This document shows positions 44,379-57,264 of a stretch of 64,000 nucleotides of DNA, in pieces. The notes under the pieces were generated by a model. It was not told where the DNA came from. It searched no databases and saw nothing but the letters and a program-made list of their open reading frames with translations. A program made the translations under genes and the position numbers. Location of the stretch: positions 5,116,908 to 5,180,907 of the forward strand of contig CM035305.1 in the NCBI GenBank assembly GCA_002900995.3, written 5' to 3'. The stretch comes from Ganoderma boninense. Its lineage: Eukaryota > Basidiomycota > Agaricomycetes > Polyporales > Polyporaceae. The first letter of the stretch is position 1; each line of letters starts with the position of its first letter.

Positions 44379-46389
44379 ATGGTTTTCCCTGTCACCTTCT
44401 TCTTCGCAGCTTTCTTCCCGATCGTAGCGCTAGCCGCCAACGATTGGACGCAACCATGCCACGCCGGCGGATGTGAGTGGGACCTCCCCGCAACCCAAGG
44501 CTCCGGGACGATGCGCCTGGTGAGTCACGCTTCATGCATGCCCAACTGCAGTAATTGCTCACAGTGCTTCGTCTGTAGTCCGGCTCGAACACCTCCATCT
44601 CTGATCTGACCTCCGCTGGCGGATGGACCATCCTCGATTGCGACTCTGCGGCCGCTGACCAGGACATTCGAGTCGTCTGCCATGACCCGAGCCGCTGCGA
44701 CCACATCTTCCAGAACGGAGCAGAGAATACAGTCGTCCGGCTCCCCAACAACGTGAGCGCACCTGACTTCCATAATCTCGAGGTCCTAGTAGCTAATTCT
44801 CTGGATTGCGATCAGTGCAGCTCAGAGCCTTTCGCAGTGGTGTCTCGTGTATGGAACCATTCCAACCAGACAATTCCTGAGAGCCAGCGATCTTTGTTGG
44901 AGCGCCGCGGAGGTCTACAGAGGTTGGTGCAGGGCGTCAGCCTCTCCACGGACTTTGCTGGTACCAATTCGAGCCAGTATGTGCTCCCGTTTTCCTTCTT
45001 CGGATCGACATTTGATCACTGATTCTTCCTGGGCACCTAGGCATGGTAACATCACGGTGCTCGTGGTCGGGTCGTCCGTGCCAGGGTTGAACAACCTGAC
45101 GGAGACCGTCCCCGGTTGCGATGCCCAGGCCTTCGCCTCTGCATCCCACGGATGCAATGCGACGAGCGTGGCCCTGAAACTCTTCAACCCGTTCTCGAAG
45201 AAAACCAAAAGCGGGAGCTTCAACATCCCTCCCAAGACCTTCCAAAAGAACCTCTTCAACGACTCCTTTGCCTGCCCCCAGTCCGACTCCGTCCCTGCCT
45301 TCAACGGCGACATCAGCGCTGATCTCACCAGCACCGTGGGCGGCGATATCAACTACGCCGTCACCTTCGCCGGGGTCCTCGGAGCGATTAACCCGTTCGA
45401 CTCGACCCTCAGTCTCGTCGTAGGGTTCGACGCGTCTGTCGATGGTGCCCTCAGCCTGACCGCGGACCTCACGGTGAGTATTTAGCACCACAGAGAATCG
45501 AGACCCCCGCCCTGACCATGACACGTGTGTTGCATCTCCAGGGCACGTTCTCCACCGGGGACATCCTGCTGTTCACGGCCGGCCTGCCTGGCCTGGACTT
45601 CGGCAAAGTGCTGAAGGTCGGCCCGACGTTCAACGTCAACGTGGAAGCCGACGCGTCCATCGCGACCAACCTCGAGCTGGACGTCCCCCTCTCGTTCACC
45701 CTCACTGGCGGCAAGCTCGTCTTCCCGCCCTCGCAGGGCTCCTCGTCCGCCGGCTCGTTTGGCCCAGGGAGCCCCAGTACGTCGCCGTGTCCCGTTCTCA
45801 GCCTCATCCATCTGACCTCCGCGCCACAGACGTCAAGCTGTCCGCGGGCCAGAACGTGACCGCGAAGGCGCAGCTCGCCGCGCACGTGAAGCCCTCGTTC
45901 GAGTTCGGGGTGACGCTCCTCAAGCAGACCGCCGACATCTTCCTCGAACTCGACACCTTCGCCGAGCTCGACCTCTCGCTCACCGCCGCGGCGGACGCGT
46001 CCGTGTCCACGGGCGGGAGTGCGAACTCGACGAGCACGAGCGCGGGCGCGGGCGCGGGCGGATGCGTGGACGTGCAGGCGGGGCTGGCGGTGAACGCGGG
46101 TGCGAACGCGGACCTGTTCAAGATCATCAAGGTGAACGACAAGGTGGCGCTGTTCAGCAAGTCGTTCGACCTGTTCAAGAAGTGCTTCGGGAACGCGTTC
46201 CAGCGGCGGAACGACCACGGTCGGCGTGTGCCATTGGGATTGTCCCCGGTGGAGCAGAGCAAGAGGAGGCGCCTGTACGCTTATGGCACGTCTCAAGGGG
46301 CGGTGGAGCGTAGGAGGATCGTGCGGAAGAGCGGGAAGGGATTTTCGTGCCCGACGTCGTCGCTTGGTGGTCTGTCTTCTATCGTCTAG
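44379..46389 (+). CDS. Secreted protein of a DUF7223-like fungal family, copy 1 (567 aa)
   Basis: Six exons fit in phase: 44379-44519, 44579-44752, 44816-44976, 45041-45473, 45542-45776 and 45830-46389. Signal peptide residues 1-19 (ends VALA), then ANDWTQPCHAGGCEWD. An N-terminal cysteine-containing region has DCDSAAADQDIRVVCHDPS. The large second half is beta-rich with alternating hydrophobics (DSFACPQSDSVPAFNGDISA, SLVVGFDASVDGALSLTADL, GLPGLDFGKVLKVGPTFNV, DTFAELDLSLTAAADASV) and ends GGCVDVQAGLAVNAGANADL. The tail is strongly basic with dibasic sites and the motif KGFSCP near the end. From memory the beta-rich half matches fungal DUF7223; this was not verified. Likely extracellular or wall-located, function unknown. 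Its neighbour at 47888 is a tandem paralogue. Confidence 0.88.
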
Positions 46390-47887
46390 AAAAGAGAGGA
46401 CGATGCAAGGTACGTTTTCACGAATACTTAAGGTTAGCGTCGTTGATTGCAGTCATTTACTGTTTATCTTCCAGCAACCAGACACATCGGGTTTCATGGC
46501 GACCATTGTGGTGACAGCAGGTCTTCGCTTCAGCCATCATTGTCGCCAATATTTATCACTCAGCATGGCACCTTTTTGCCACTTCGCTCGTTGAACCATC
46601 ACGCTCATTCCGAATCCCCATCTTTACATATGCTTACCGTAATAACTTTACACCTCTGCAGCCTGTTGTTCCTCTCTCGTTCTCCTCCCCGAGGATGAAA
46701 CGTCGATACTTAGTAGTTTTTCTAACTCAATCAGACCCAATTGATGATAATATAGTACCCTGACCGTCGACCGTGAAATTGCGCGACGCAAAAGTAGACT
46801 ACAAAATGAAACTCGGGACAGTTGTGGAGGCGCTAATTACCTAACATGCGGGAGCATGCGGGTACTTTGGGCGGCTGGGCGCTGAGCCTCGCGCTGGCCA
46901 CTATTTTCCTCCAACTTTCCTGTCCAGCTGGGAACATGTTCTCGGAGCATTCAACGTGGTAGTGGTGGCCATGAGCATGGAATCCAATACGGTGCATAAC
47001 AGTAACTATGTTCAACCCTTCAAATCGGCTCCATCACAGGAAAGTTTAGTACGTTCCCCTCCCAACTGGGAACGTTCCCCCCCCCTCACACAGTCGACAT
47101 ACATAACGAATTCGATATATCTGGGAAGGTGTGTGGTTATTTCATATGCTATTTCTCGTCTGAAGCTGCCAGACCACACTGCATGTTTTCAGCTTTGGCA
47201 GCGTCCGCGTCATGTCGCTGAAGCGTCCTTGAAAGGGTCTTTCCCTCTGACAGCGTCGGAAGCCTTAAGAGGGCGCTCAAGGTACGTATGGGGGACCGTT
47301 TAATCTGCAGAGACGTTGGTCCCCAGACCCTGCTAGGACCCAATCCCACTGCCGTCTTGACCCCTCAATGCAGTTCCCGGAGTGGTCGTGGTCTTCATCG
47401 CTTCACGATGGCTCGACCCGCCTCTTCGCATGGACACACAAAAGGTATGTTCGCTGACTTTGCTACTGAGGTTTTGGCGCAACATTACTCAACAAAAAGC
47501 GTCGGAGTGGCGCATCGACATAGGTGTTTATGGCGTAGGTTACAGTGTTGTTATACCACATGGGCGGCGTTCCCCTGTTGGAATCTTACCGCAATCCCAC
47601 CGTGCCGCGTGCTAACGAATCACACACAGCCTAGTATCTGCCTCAATGTGCGAAATGTCGGCCGTAGCAACGCAATTCTCTGTGAGCGCGGAGCCGCCAA
47701 ATCCGCGCCGACTGTGCGCCCGCACTGCGTTTGTGGGTGCATATGGGAGATAGGCAGTTGCATTTTCAATGCCTCGTGTGCTCAGCTCGCCAGTACACTC
47801 TGAAGTTCTTCTCTATAAAGTTCAGATTTTTTCCAACCCGTTTAATCGCAACCCATTTTCATCGGTGCGCGTGCTCCCCTCTGCGTT
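46390..47887. other. Intergenic between tandem copies
   Basis: 1.5 kb without a supported gene. The first half is A/T-rich 3' flank; the second half holds the promoter of copy 2. Confidence 0.45.
47515..47887 (+). promoter_or_regulatory. Upstream region of array gene 2
   Basis: Counterpart of 44055-44378 with the same word order. A TATAAAG element lies at about 47814, some 70 bp before the ATG. Confidence 0.55.
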
Positions 47888-50099
47888 ATGGTCCTCCTGG
47901 GTGCCTTTGTCGCCGCTCTCCTTCCGTTTTCTGCTTTGGCAGCCAATGACTGGACGCAACCGTGTCATACGGGCGAATGCCAGTGGGATATCTCCTCAGA
48001 TTATGGCTCTGGAACGATACTATTAGTAAGTTATCGGCCAGTTCCAATGAATGCAATATTTGCTCATTTTCCGTCTACAGGCAGGTTCGCATACCGCCAT
48101 CTCAGACGTCACACCGGTCGGCGGGTGGACTATCCTTGACTGTGATGCGTCGGCTGCGGACCAGGAGATCCGCCTTGTCTGCCACGACCCTAGCAAGTGC
48201 GATCACCTCTATATGAACGGAGTGGAGAACACACTAGTCCGCCTTCCGGAAGATGTGCGTGTTTATAGGACCGACACATCGTTAACTAATCTACAGCTAC
48301 TCGTGCTTAGTGCAGCTCGGAGCCCTTTGCTATGGTTACTAGAGTGTGGGACCATGACAATCAGACCATCCCTGTGAGCGCGAGATCTCTGTTAGAGCGC
48401 CGCGGTGGCCCGCAGAGGGCCGTCCAAGGCATCAACTTGTCTACGGACTTTGCAAGCGCAAACTCTAGCCAGTGCGCACTCTCATCTGCACCTCCGTTCA
48501 TCCAGAATAGGGTCTTAATTTGCCTGGTTCGCATAGGCATGGCGACATATCCGTATTCTTGCTCGGGTCTTCCGTGCCAGGTCTCGACAATCAAGCCATC
48601 GCAGCCTCCCACTGTGATTCGAAGGACAGTATTTTCTTGTTCTCGCGCCAAGATTGTAATGCACCCAGAGGTGTCTTCGACTGGTTGAACCCCGAAGAAT
48701 GGATTCTTGAGGCATTAGAGAGTGAGTGCTCCAGGTTCCACCGTTGTGGGGCGAGTGTCTGATGATCAGTTTCCAGAATTCGCGGGGGGAAGCAAGAATG
48801 GAAGTTACGTCTTCCCCGACCAGACGTACCAAACGAACCTCTTCAACGATTCCTTCTCCTGCCCGCAGTCCGGAAAGGTGCCTGCGTTTGACGGGAGCAT
48901 CAGTGTCGACCTCAATAGCACCGTGACGGGGGCAATCAACTACGCCGTTGCTGTCGCAGGCAACCTGTCTGCGCTCGATTCATCTGCGGTCAACCTCGTC
49001 GTTGGATTCAACATGACTATCGACGGCACCCTCGGTCTCGACGCCGACCTCACAGTGAGTCCAGAGCGTAATGCTGCAACAGCCAACCAAGCTCAACACA
49101 CGGCATTTTCTACACCTATAGGGCAGCCTTTCTACGGGAGATATCACGCTCTTTTCAATTGGTCTCCCTGGCCTGGACTTCGGGAGCATCTTCAAGATAG
49201 GCCCGACGTTCAACATCTATGCTGCGGCTGATGCGTCCATTGGGGCGGACCTGGAGATGGACGTCGACCTTCTCTACACTGCCTCTGGTGGCCAACTCGT
49301 CTATCCCGGCCCGCAGTCGCAAGGCTCCGGCGGTACATATTTTCCAGGAGACTCCAGTATGTAACTTGTCGCAGGAGTCACCTGAATTTCAGACTCCCGG
49401 AGCAACCTCTTTCTGACTTGTTACTGTCTTTCTGCAGACATCAAGCTCTCCACAAGCCCCGAGGTTACCGCGACAGCACAGCTCTCCGCACACCTCAAGC
49501 CCTCGATCGAGTTCGGACTGTCGCTCGCGGGCCACAACACCGGCCTCTATCTCGAACTGGATGCTTTCGCAGAGCTCGACCTCTCCCTGACCGCCGCCGC
49601 GAGCGGGTCCGTCTCCACAGACGGCAGCAACTCGACCAGCGCCGGGGCGGGCGGGTGCGTCGACATCTTCACCGGGCTGTCGGTCAACGCAGGCGCGGAC
49701 GCGGACCTGCTCGGGCTCTTCAGCGCGGACGACAAGGTGGTGCTGTACGACATGGAGTTCGATCTGTACAAGAAGTGCTTCGGGGACACCCCCCAGGACC
49801 AGGGTGGCCAGAGACGCGACTTCTACTCCTATCCCTATTCCTATCCGTATCGCCCGGCATGGGGCGGCGGTCGCCGGGTCCCGCTCGCGCTGTTCGAGCG
49901 GAACTTGCGGAAGGACCACCGACATGCCCTCGCTCAAGGGGCCATCGCGGCAGCGACGGAACCGGAACCACTGGCAGGTGCGGCTGGCCACGGTGCGCCG
50001 CCCAAGAGCACTACCAACAGTAAGGGATTTTCGTGCCCGGTGTCGCCTACGGGAGGTCGATCTCCGGTCGTCGCGCAGAAAGTGAACGCTACAACGTGA
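47888..50099 (+). CDS. Secreted protein of a DUF7223-like fungal family, copy 2 (610 aa)
   Basis: Seven exons fit in phase: 47888-48025, 48081-48254, 48311-48471, 48537-48721, 48777-49054, 49122-49356 and 49438-50099. It is colinear with copy 1, and exons 2, 3 and the one encoding GLPGLDFGSIFKIGPTFN have identical lengths (174, 161 and 235 nt). Copy 2 has one extra 55-bp intron inside what is exon 4 of copy 1. Signal peptide residues 1-18 (ends SALA), then ANDWTQPCHTGECQWD. The C-terminal tail is longer and carries a Tyr-rich patch (DFYSYPYSYPYRP), dibasic RR sites and the shared KGFSCP. No damage. Function unknown, presumed extracellular. The clear divergence from copy 1 indicates an old duplication under continued constraint. 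Confidence 0.88.
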
Positions 50100-51100
50100 G
50101 GATATCGTCTTTCTCCTTCATTCCTTCTCACGTGCTGACGATACTATGCACTGTCTGGGGCTTTAGATACCAAGAGCATAACCAGGCTTGAGAGCGATTG
50201 GCATCATTCTGACCGCCCATGAACGATTCCGAGTCTCTTCAGTATTGCTCACCCGTTGACTTACTTCTCCCCGTGTATAACTATCTTTATTGGTTTCTCT
50301 TCATCTCTTCTGGACTGACTGGCTGTATGGGGGACTGTAGCATCGATCCTAAGCTGACCCCGTCGTCTAATCACGATCATCATCGACTGCGCTATTATAA
50401 GTCGTATTATTAAAGAAACCCGGTGAATTCGTGTGGTCTTATTTGGCCGCATTTCGATCTGTTTGCATAGAGCGCTTAATCATCCTCCAGGGATCCTCGC
50501 TCGAGTGGTCCTCGCCACCAGCTGCCTGCCTGCAACGGATTTTTTACCCCAGACCGCCATCAGCTTCGTCAAGTCCTCCACGCGCGCGCAGCGCTTCTGA
50601 ATAACTTCCTTATGACAGTTCGTCGTTGGTCAACCTGCCATCCTCACGCCTCAACGTCTCGCTCCACTGGTCACTATAGAGTCCTCATCCACCGCCGCTC
50701 CGTCTATCCGAGCCCTCCGCTCATGTCAGTCTTTGAGTGTGGATGTACAAACGACAGACCATTGAAGAATGTCAGCCTTCAATAAGTCTGCCGGAGCGAC
50801 GCGAGGGCGTCTCTTGTTCTACACGTACAGAAATACGCCTTCCTGGCTGGATATGTAAAGTAACGCCGAGAACTAGTATGTACGTCAATGGATCCCATAC
50901 CGAGGCCGCGCAACGTGTATTCTACTAAGTACGTACGAGGGAAGAGGATCCGGATCCAGGCTAATTACATTAGTGACAAGGTACGAATGCACATCCACAG
51001 CAGATACAATGTACAATATCCTACAAACATCAACATCGCGCAGGTATAACTACAAGTCCTCGTGCCCTACCGCGAACGACGGGTGTATGTGCGCCCGACA
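50100..51100. other. Convergent intergenic region
   Basis: 1 kb between the 3' ends of array copy 2 and the WOPR gene. Only short frames. Confidence 0.45.
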
Positions 51101-52580
51101 TCAATAGTACCCCGATGGGTCCACGCTGGTCGTGGTATAGTAAGCTTCATATGACAGCACCTGCGGCACCGGCCGCTGGCCAGCCATCATGAGGCGCGTC
51201 TCCTCCATGACCGGCTCCCAGCTCCGGATGAAGCGTTCCTGAGCTTCTGCGTCGTACGCTCCCATTTGCTGGTGTTGTTGGTATGTCGGATCGCAGGATT
51301 CTACTGGTATGCCGGAGTAGTAGGCGGCTTGCGGGTACGGGATCTCGTACACGGGAAGCGCGGGCGATGGGTGCACGGACGGGGACGCTTGCCATACGGC
51401 ACACGGCGGGCTAGCGTCGCATGGGGAGGGGGAGAGTTCATACGTCGTTGATGTGGGAGACGTGCTACATGCAGGGCTCCCGGAGTAGGTGTGTGGGCTG
51501 GGGTACGGCAATGGCGGGGGCATAGAGTTGGGGGAATATTGGGTGGTCACTTTGGGGTAGGGATGGTACCGAGGGCGCGGGGAGGACGACCGCGAGGAGG
51601 ATGTGGCGACGCTAGGCGTGAGCGAGGGATGGCGAGCGAGGGCTCGTGCCCTGGAGGGGACAACGTCGACTGGGCGGATCGGGGTGGTGCGGGACGTCCG
51701 GGAGATGCTTTCCACGGACTCGCAGTCGCTTGCTTCCTTCTTGACTTGCCTGATGTGGAGATTTGTATAAGAGGGTGAAACAGAGGAAACATCAGCCGGT
51801 ACTCACGAACGAGACGGCCTCCCTCGCTTCCCTCGTCCGACGTGCAAGGCCCGCGTCTGGGAGAAGCCTATCTTCGTCGCAGTGCTGATCTCGAGGGAGG
51901 CGAATTGCGGCATAGAGGACGGGGTTTGCAGCAAGCCAGAACGGACGTCTGAAGGATGGTAATAGGATACGAGGTGGTACGTCGTGTCCGCAATGCAAAC
52001 CGAGATCGTCTGCGGTCCCCGTCAGTTACGATTTTGAGAGGGGATTACGCATGCGGAAAGCCTCACCTTCTTCATGAGGCCGTCCTTCTTCAGCCCCCTA
52101 CCCGTATTCCAGCTCCCCAGGATGTAGTGCTCGAGCTCCTTGTCCGCCTCCGTCCCACCCGTCTCCCCCGCCGTAACCACGCCAGAGCAGCGAAACGGCG
52201 ACGTCTCCCTCTCCGCGCGGGCATCTTCGCGTTCGCGATACATCTGCAGCCCCCACGCCCTCAGCCCTCAGCCCACGCCCTCACGCACAAAAGAGAGCAC
52301 GCACAAGGAAGCACCCCTGCATGCGCGACGCGGTCCACAGGAACGGGTCCGTCCAGCGCTTGATGCCGCTCTCCTCCTCGGTGAACACGAAGACCGCGCC
52401 GCTCCGGATGATGCTCCGCTTCTCCGCCTCGTGGAACCGCCGCGTCACGCGCGGCACGGCGCCCGCGCGCGTCGCCTCGAGCACCAGCATCGCGTCCTGC
52501 GCCGTCTTGATCCACCCGCGGAGTATGTCGGGCTTGCGCGGACCGGGCGGCGGAGGAGACACGGACGGGGACGCGGGCAT
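51101..52580 (-). CDS. WOPR-domain transcription regulator (Gti1/Pac2 family, 434 aa)
   Basis: Four exons fit in phase: 52580-52305, 52243-52067, 52009-51807 and 51749-51101. The WOPR domain is complete and split in the usual two parts. The first has RGWIKTAQDAMLVLEATRAG and the DNA-contact region AVFVFTEEESGIKRWTD; the second has GLKKDGLMKK and YHLVSYYHPSDV. The Met at 52580 (MPASPSVSP) was chosen as the closest ATG before the domain; longer Pro/Arg-rich frames upstream look untranslated. The C-terminal 210 residues are rich in Pro, Ser and Tyr, as in Wor1/Ryp1-type regulators, and are probably disordered. Known members are nuclear DNA-binding regulators of morphological switching, sporulation or secreted-protein expression. 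Targets here are unknown. Confidence 0.93.
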
Positions 52581-55500
52581 CGCGGGGGTCGGAATTGGCT
52601 TCGAAAGGGGGGCAGGGCGGAGGGCGCCGCGTGATGCGGAGTACGGGGCGCGGGGTCGACGCGGGCGTGGACGTGGGCGTTGAAGGGGCGCGGGGGGGGG
52701 CGGTTGCACACCGGGGTCTTGAAAGTCCGGGCGAACGTGGACGTAATGGACGACAGGCCGCACGGACTGGATACTCTGGGCAGACGATAACGGGGTCGAA
52801 AGGGGGGAATCAGAGCCGCGGAGGAACGTCAACAGCTCGCAGGCTCGTGGGGGAAGGCTCGGACGGGCGTGCTCGAGAGTTGAGAGGCAAGGGCCGGCGC
52901 AGGTACTACGGCGCGAGTACATGTACTGCTGACGGCGGCCGACAAGGGTATAGGCCAGGCGCCCCCCCCCCCCTCTTTCCCCCGCGTGTCTGAATCGCGA
53001 GCGCGCTGCCGCCGCCGTTTTTTCGTGTCTGGGGCTCGCCCGAAACGCAGGCAGGCGTCCCGTATGTGGCGAAAGGCGCATTCCAGCTCGCACCCGGCAC
53101 GCGATTCTCCTTCCTATTCGGTCGCTTGCTGTGGGGCTTGTGCTGCGAACGGCAGGCGCGTCGTCGAGACGGAGCTGTCAGGTGTCAGTGTCAAGACAAG
53201 GCGACTTTGTGGGCGTATCCGGCCCCGCGCACCGCGCTTGGCGATGGGGGGGAAGAGGATCGAGATGCGTTGCGGCAGGCCTTCTCTCGCAGGCGGGCCA
53301 CCCAATCGCACGCGGGGCAGAGATCCGGTGGGGGTGCGGCGGAGGCGAATTTGCTGCCGCGGCGCTTCGTGGGGGACGCGCCGTGCGAGTCCGTGAGTTC
53401 CGGGGAAGGGGGATTGCCTGGAGGGGCATATTGTGCGCGCGGGAGGCGAGGGCATGGGGGACCGAGATCGCCGCCACGATGTTGTTAGTACGGGGTTACT
53501 GTATGGCCAGGCCAAGAAAGGCTGGTGCTTGCGCCTGGCAGCATGCGACCCTTGTGGAGTTGTGTCGCGCTGCAACGATTGGGTCGGAGGCGGTCCGGCG
53601 ACCGTTGGCCTCTTGCACGCTGCGGCCTCGGATATTGCGCTGAAGCCTGACATGCATATGAAGGCGGACGCGCAGGAAATACAAGGTAACCAGGGACACC
53701 TGGTACTTAGTCGGGAGGAAGGGAGGAGTGAGGGTCGTACAGTGGGAATTCGCGGGAAGATCCACCTTGTTCATGCAGATCGATTCATGAGGGATCTGGT
53801 TCCGCGAAGGACTTTATGTAGTATCGATGATTCACCGTGTTCCTGCTCCTTGACGTGGATGTGGCCGCCAATGGCCTAGGAGCCTGGAGGAACGAAATGA
53901 GATCGCATCGAACGGGGACTAGACGAGTTTGGATAGTCCGGCTTCATTTCTCAGCGTCCTGCACCGTGGCACGGTGTCTGAGGCGTCGCCCCTTGCTCCA
54001 GCGTGCCGGATGTGTGCTTCATCAACATCGATAACACCAACGCAGAGATGGTGAATTTAGGACGCACAAGAGAACCAACTTTACCTCATGGATGTTCCAC
54101 GTTCCATGATTGTGATCCACCACCTTGCTATTCTGTCTGGCTGGCCTAGCCGGTGGCCACGGGCCTAGAGAGTAGACAATGCCTGCCTGCAGCAGCACTA
54201 AGGAGGGGCGCCGAAAGAGAGTGAAGAAGAGGGTTCCTTCGGATGCGAACGACAGCTGTGCCGTAACTACATGCCGTAATGGGCCAGGGTCAGCCGTACG
54301 CGAGCAGCCACCAACATTTTGGACTCCTTGCTGCTGCGCGATGACAATCTCCGAGCAGACGACCATCCTATCCCTGAGCGATACTCCCTCTGGCCACACT
54401 TCCGCAAGTCATTGTCAACAGACGGTCCACAGCATGTGAACCAGCTGCACCCGGACCGGCCCAAACTCGAGGAATGATGGCCTGAGCATCTGGATTCTTG
54501 GGTTCGTAAGCACTTTGCATTGACGGAGACCCAGACCTGTTAGTATTATTACTGTTCTTCGGGTAGGTTAAAGTAGATTACTTATATGAATCAAGGAGGC
54601 ATAGTTACAGATTCGGAGATCTGTCTTGTGCTCCTAAATCCCTTGAGATCGAGTCGGAGGGGGGTCAGTAACAGTTTGAACATACATGCAGACTGCAATG
54701 GCGCACATATTGGACACCGAAGCGCTCGCAGCTCCTGAAAGAACATTTTAGTGGTCATACGCATAGGACGTCGACCTGTGGGCGGTGGATCAGATTCGAC
54801 ACTGGCAATAGATATACTTCGATCTGATCATGAAACGTGCGCACCTTCGTGACAGCCTCAAGCTTGCTCCTAGATGTGGCAGCGATGTGGCCGAAGCACG
54901 TTGCTGGGAGCATCTGGATCCAGGTGAGTAGTGGACACAGACACAGCCGTGCGTAAGGAGAACTAGAACTTGAGTAGAATGAAATGAAAGCCGGCAATAG
55001 AGATGCCTCTGACTACGTTGAACCGTCCACCATGCTTGAAGAAATCTAGGCAAAATTTCGACTTTGGGGGTATAATTGCGTGATTTTCTGCCGCCCACCT
55101 ACTCCAGACTACTCCAGGGGATGGGGGCGTTACATTGACACATCGATTTCCCCTGGATCAGTCTAGCAGAGTCTCCTCCTCAAGTACGTATACTACTAGT
55201 AGCGCACAGCCCTCGACGGCCGTCGTAAATGATACTGGAAGTGCTCCAGCACCGCCGGGGTGCACTGACTCCTCAGTGTCCAGTGTCTTTGAGACGTGCT
55301 GCTGCGGCAATGAGGGAGACAGAATCATTAGGATGACACCGAGATCGGCGAGTAGGATTTATGCCGTACCCTCATGCCGTCGGCTTTACGGAGTCCGATC
55401 CTGTGGATTGTGTATCGCTAGCCCAAGACCTGCTCCAACGATCGAAGACTGAGGGACGAAAGCGCAGTTCAGTCCATGTTCGAGGCACCGGAGGAAGGAG

Positions 55501-57264
55501 TGTGGCTCCTAACAAACGAGGAAGTGCTCGATGACGTTGCTGCTGATGGGAGGCTTTCGGAGGCGTTCGGAGTGTCAAATATACTTAGGCCTGCTCTATT
55601 CTTGTTCGTCGTCCGAAATTGGACATTGAGGCTGAGATTGACGAGCGAGTGCGTGCCTGTGCCCGTTCTGGCTCATTCCCTCAAGTACTCCATTCCGCCT
55701 CCCCGCCAGCATTCACGCATCTCCCGCTCCCCTGTCTCGGCTTTCATCCCCACTCGTTCCTTGCATATCATCTACATGCTCTGAGCATTCAGACTCTTGG
55801 AACTCGGAAACTCACGAACATGACCCACGAACATCGCGCAACGCCAAGTACAGTATCAAGCCAATCTCATCGCAGTGAGTATCCACTCCACACCTCCATT
55901 TTGGGTTCCAAATTTTGTGGCGGCTTGGCGTCCGGATTGTTGGGCTGAATGCGAGCAGCACATACTGTTGGAAAGGGGGAGGGGGGGGGCTTTGGAACCT
56001 TCCACTGTTCGAAAGGCATGTGCGTACGGTCGTTCAGCTCGCGAGAGTCCAGATTATTTCTTTCTCCCGAGCTCTCTCCCCTCTCTTCCCCGTTGTATGC
56101 GTCGCCTGCTGCAGCTCGTGGCCATGACAGTATGTCGCCGCCGCTGCCGCCGTCTTGGCGTTTGGCGGAACACTGGGGCCACCGCACATCCCCAACGTTC
56201 ACACCGCCTGCGCGCGAGACGTCTTCCCATCTGTTCCACTGCGCGTTCGTGGCGCCTTTCGTCCCTGGATCGTCTGGTGCTGCTGGTGCGGCAGATCTGC
56301 GATGGCGTCCAGGACGGGCTGCGTGCTGCCCCGTAGGCTCGTTTCCCCCAGGTTTCCACAGCTGACTTCGAGAAGACCATGAGAAGGACGGACGCCTCTT
56401 TGCTTCTTCCCCCACACGTGTTTTGGCCGTTTCTAACGTCTTCTTCTTTCTAGTCATTAATGGCCGTATAGACTCCCTATACCAGGTCCGGCTATTGTCC
56501 GCACTACGAAGTGGTGAGTACCCACGTTTCATGCAGACACGTTCGCAGTGCTCCAGAAGAACCCGATAAGAGACTCGTGCTGCGTGGAGCCGTCCCCGGA
56601 CTTTCTTGGGGGTGGTCGCTCGCTTGCCGTGAATTGTGAGACCAGGTTCGCGAGGCTGGATTTCGGACGCTTCGTGGATAGCCATGGGAAGTCGGACTGG
56701 TGCGCCTAGTTTCGTGTGGAGGACGACAACACTTAGCGGAGACAGACCCCATAACGCTCTCATAGAGGCGAGTGAGGTACTGTCCTTTCACTTGACACCA
56801 CCGGACGCAGGTTTTCACGCGAACCAGCGCCCTGCTAAATTTCATTGTAACCGGAGACTTGGTTCATGGGGATCTCCCCCATTGCGACCGAGTTGCCTGC
56901 CATGGGATTTTTTTGAACGTTGGGGTTGTGACACTCTTCGCTCGGTCACTGTTGGGGACTTGGGATTTGTGCGCCATCGAGGTCGATCTAGGTCCTGCTG
57001 GAGCTGGACACCCCTTCTGGAGTTTCCCATCCTGCACTGTCGAGCCACTTCAGGGTGCCGTGGCCTGTTTGCTTCGCGGTGTGGTCAAGGTTCCCAATTA
57101 TCGGGATCCCTTGAATAACACTTGCCTCGTGGTAGCATCTGAAGCAGGCTGTCCGCCACGGCCACCCACACTCGCGAAATTGTCCCAGACATTGGCTTTG
57201 GACACTTGGTTTGCCAGTCAATGCCCGAATTATCAGCGCGCAGCTATCCACCGATAGACCTTGA
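52581..57264. other. 4.7-kb stretch without a supported gene
   Basis: GC-rich at 52600-53500 and more mixed after that. Long open frames occur on both strands (for example minus 55867-56763, 298 codons) but are compositionally biased (Arg/Pro/Ala), have no domains and overlap each other. The first part should contain a long leader of the WOPR gene, and the last part the 5' end of the Osh1-type gene. C runs occur at 52963-52973. Confidence 0.4.

Noticed and set aside
45469..46296. 275-codon minus-strand frame rich in Arg/Val/Glu
   Set aside because: Antisense to the last exons of array copy 1; typical mirror frame of GC-rich coding DNA.
55867..56763. 298-codon minus-strand frame and overlapping plus-strand frames
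   Set aside because: No domain, biased Arg/Pro/Gly composition, and three overlapping frames on both strands; looks like chance openness in GC-rich DNA.
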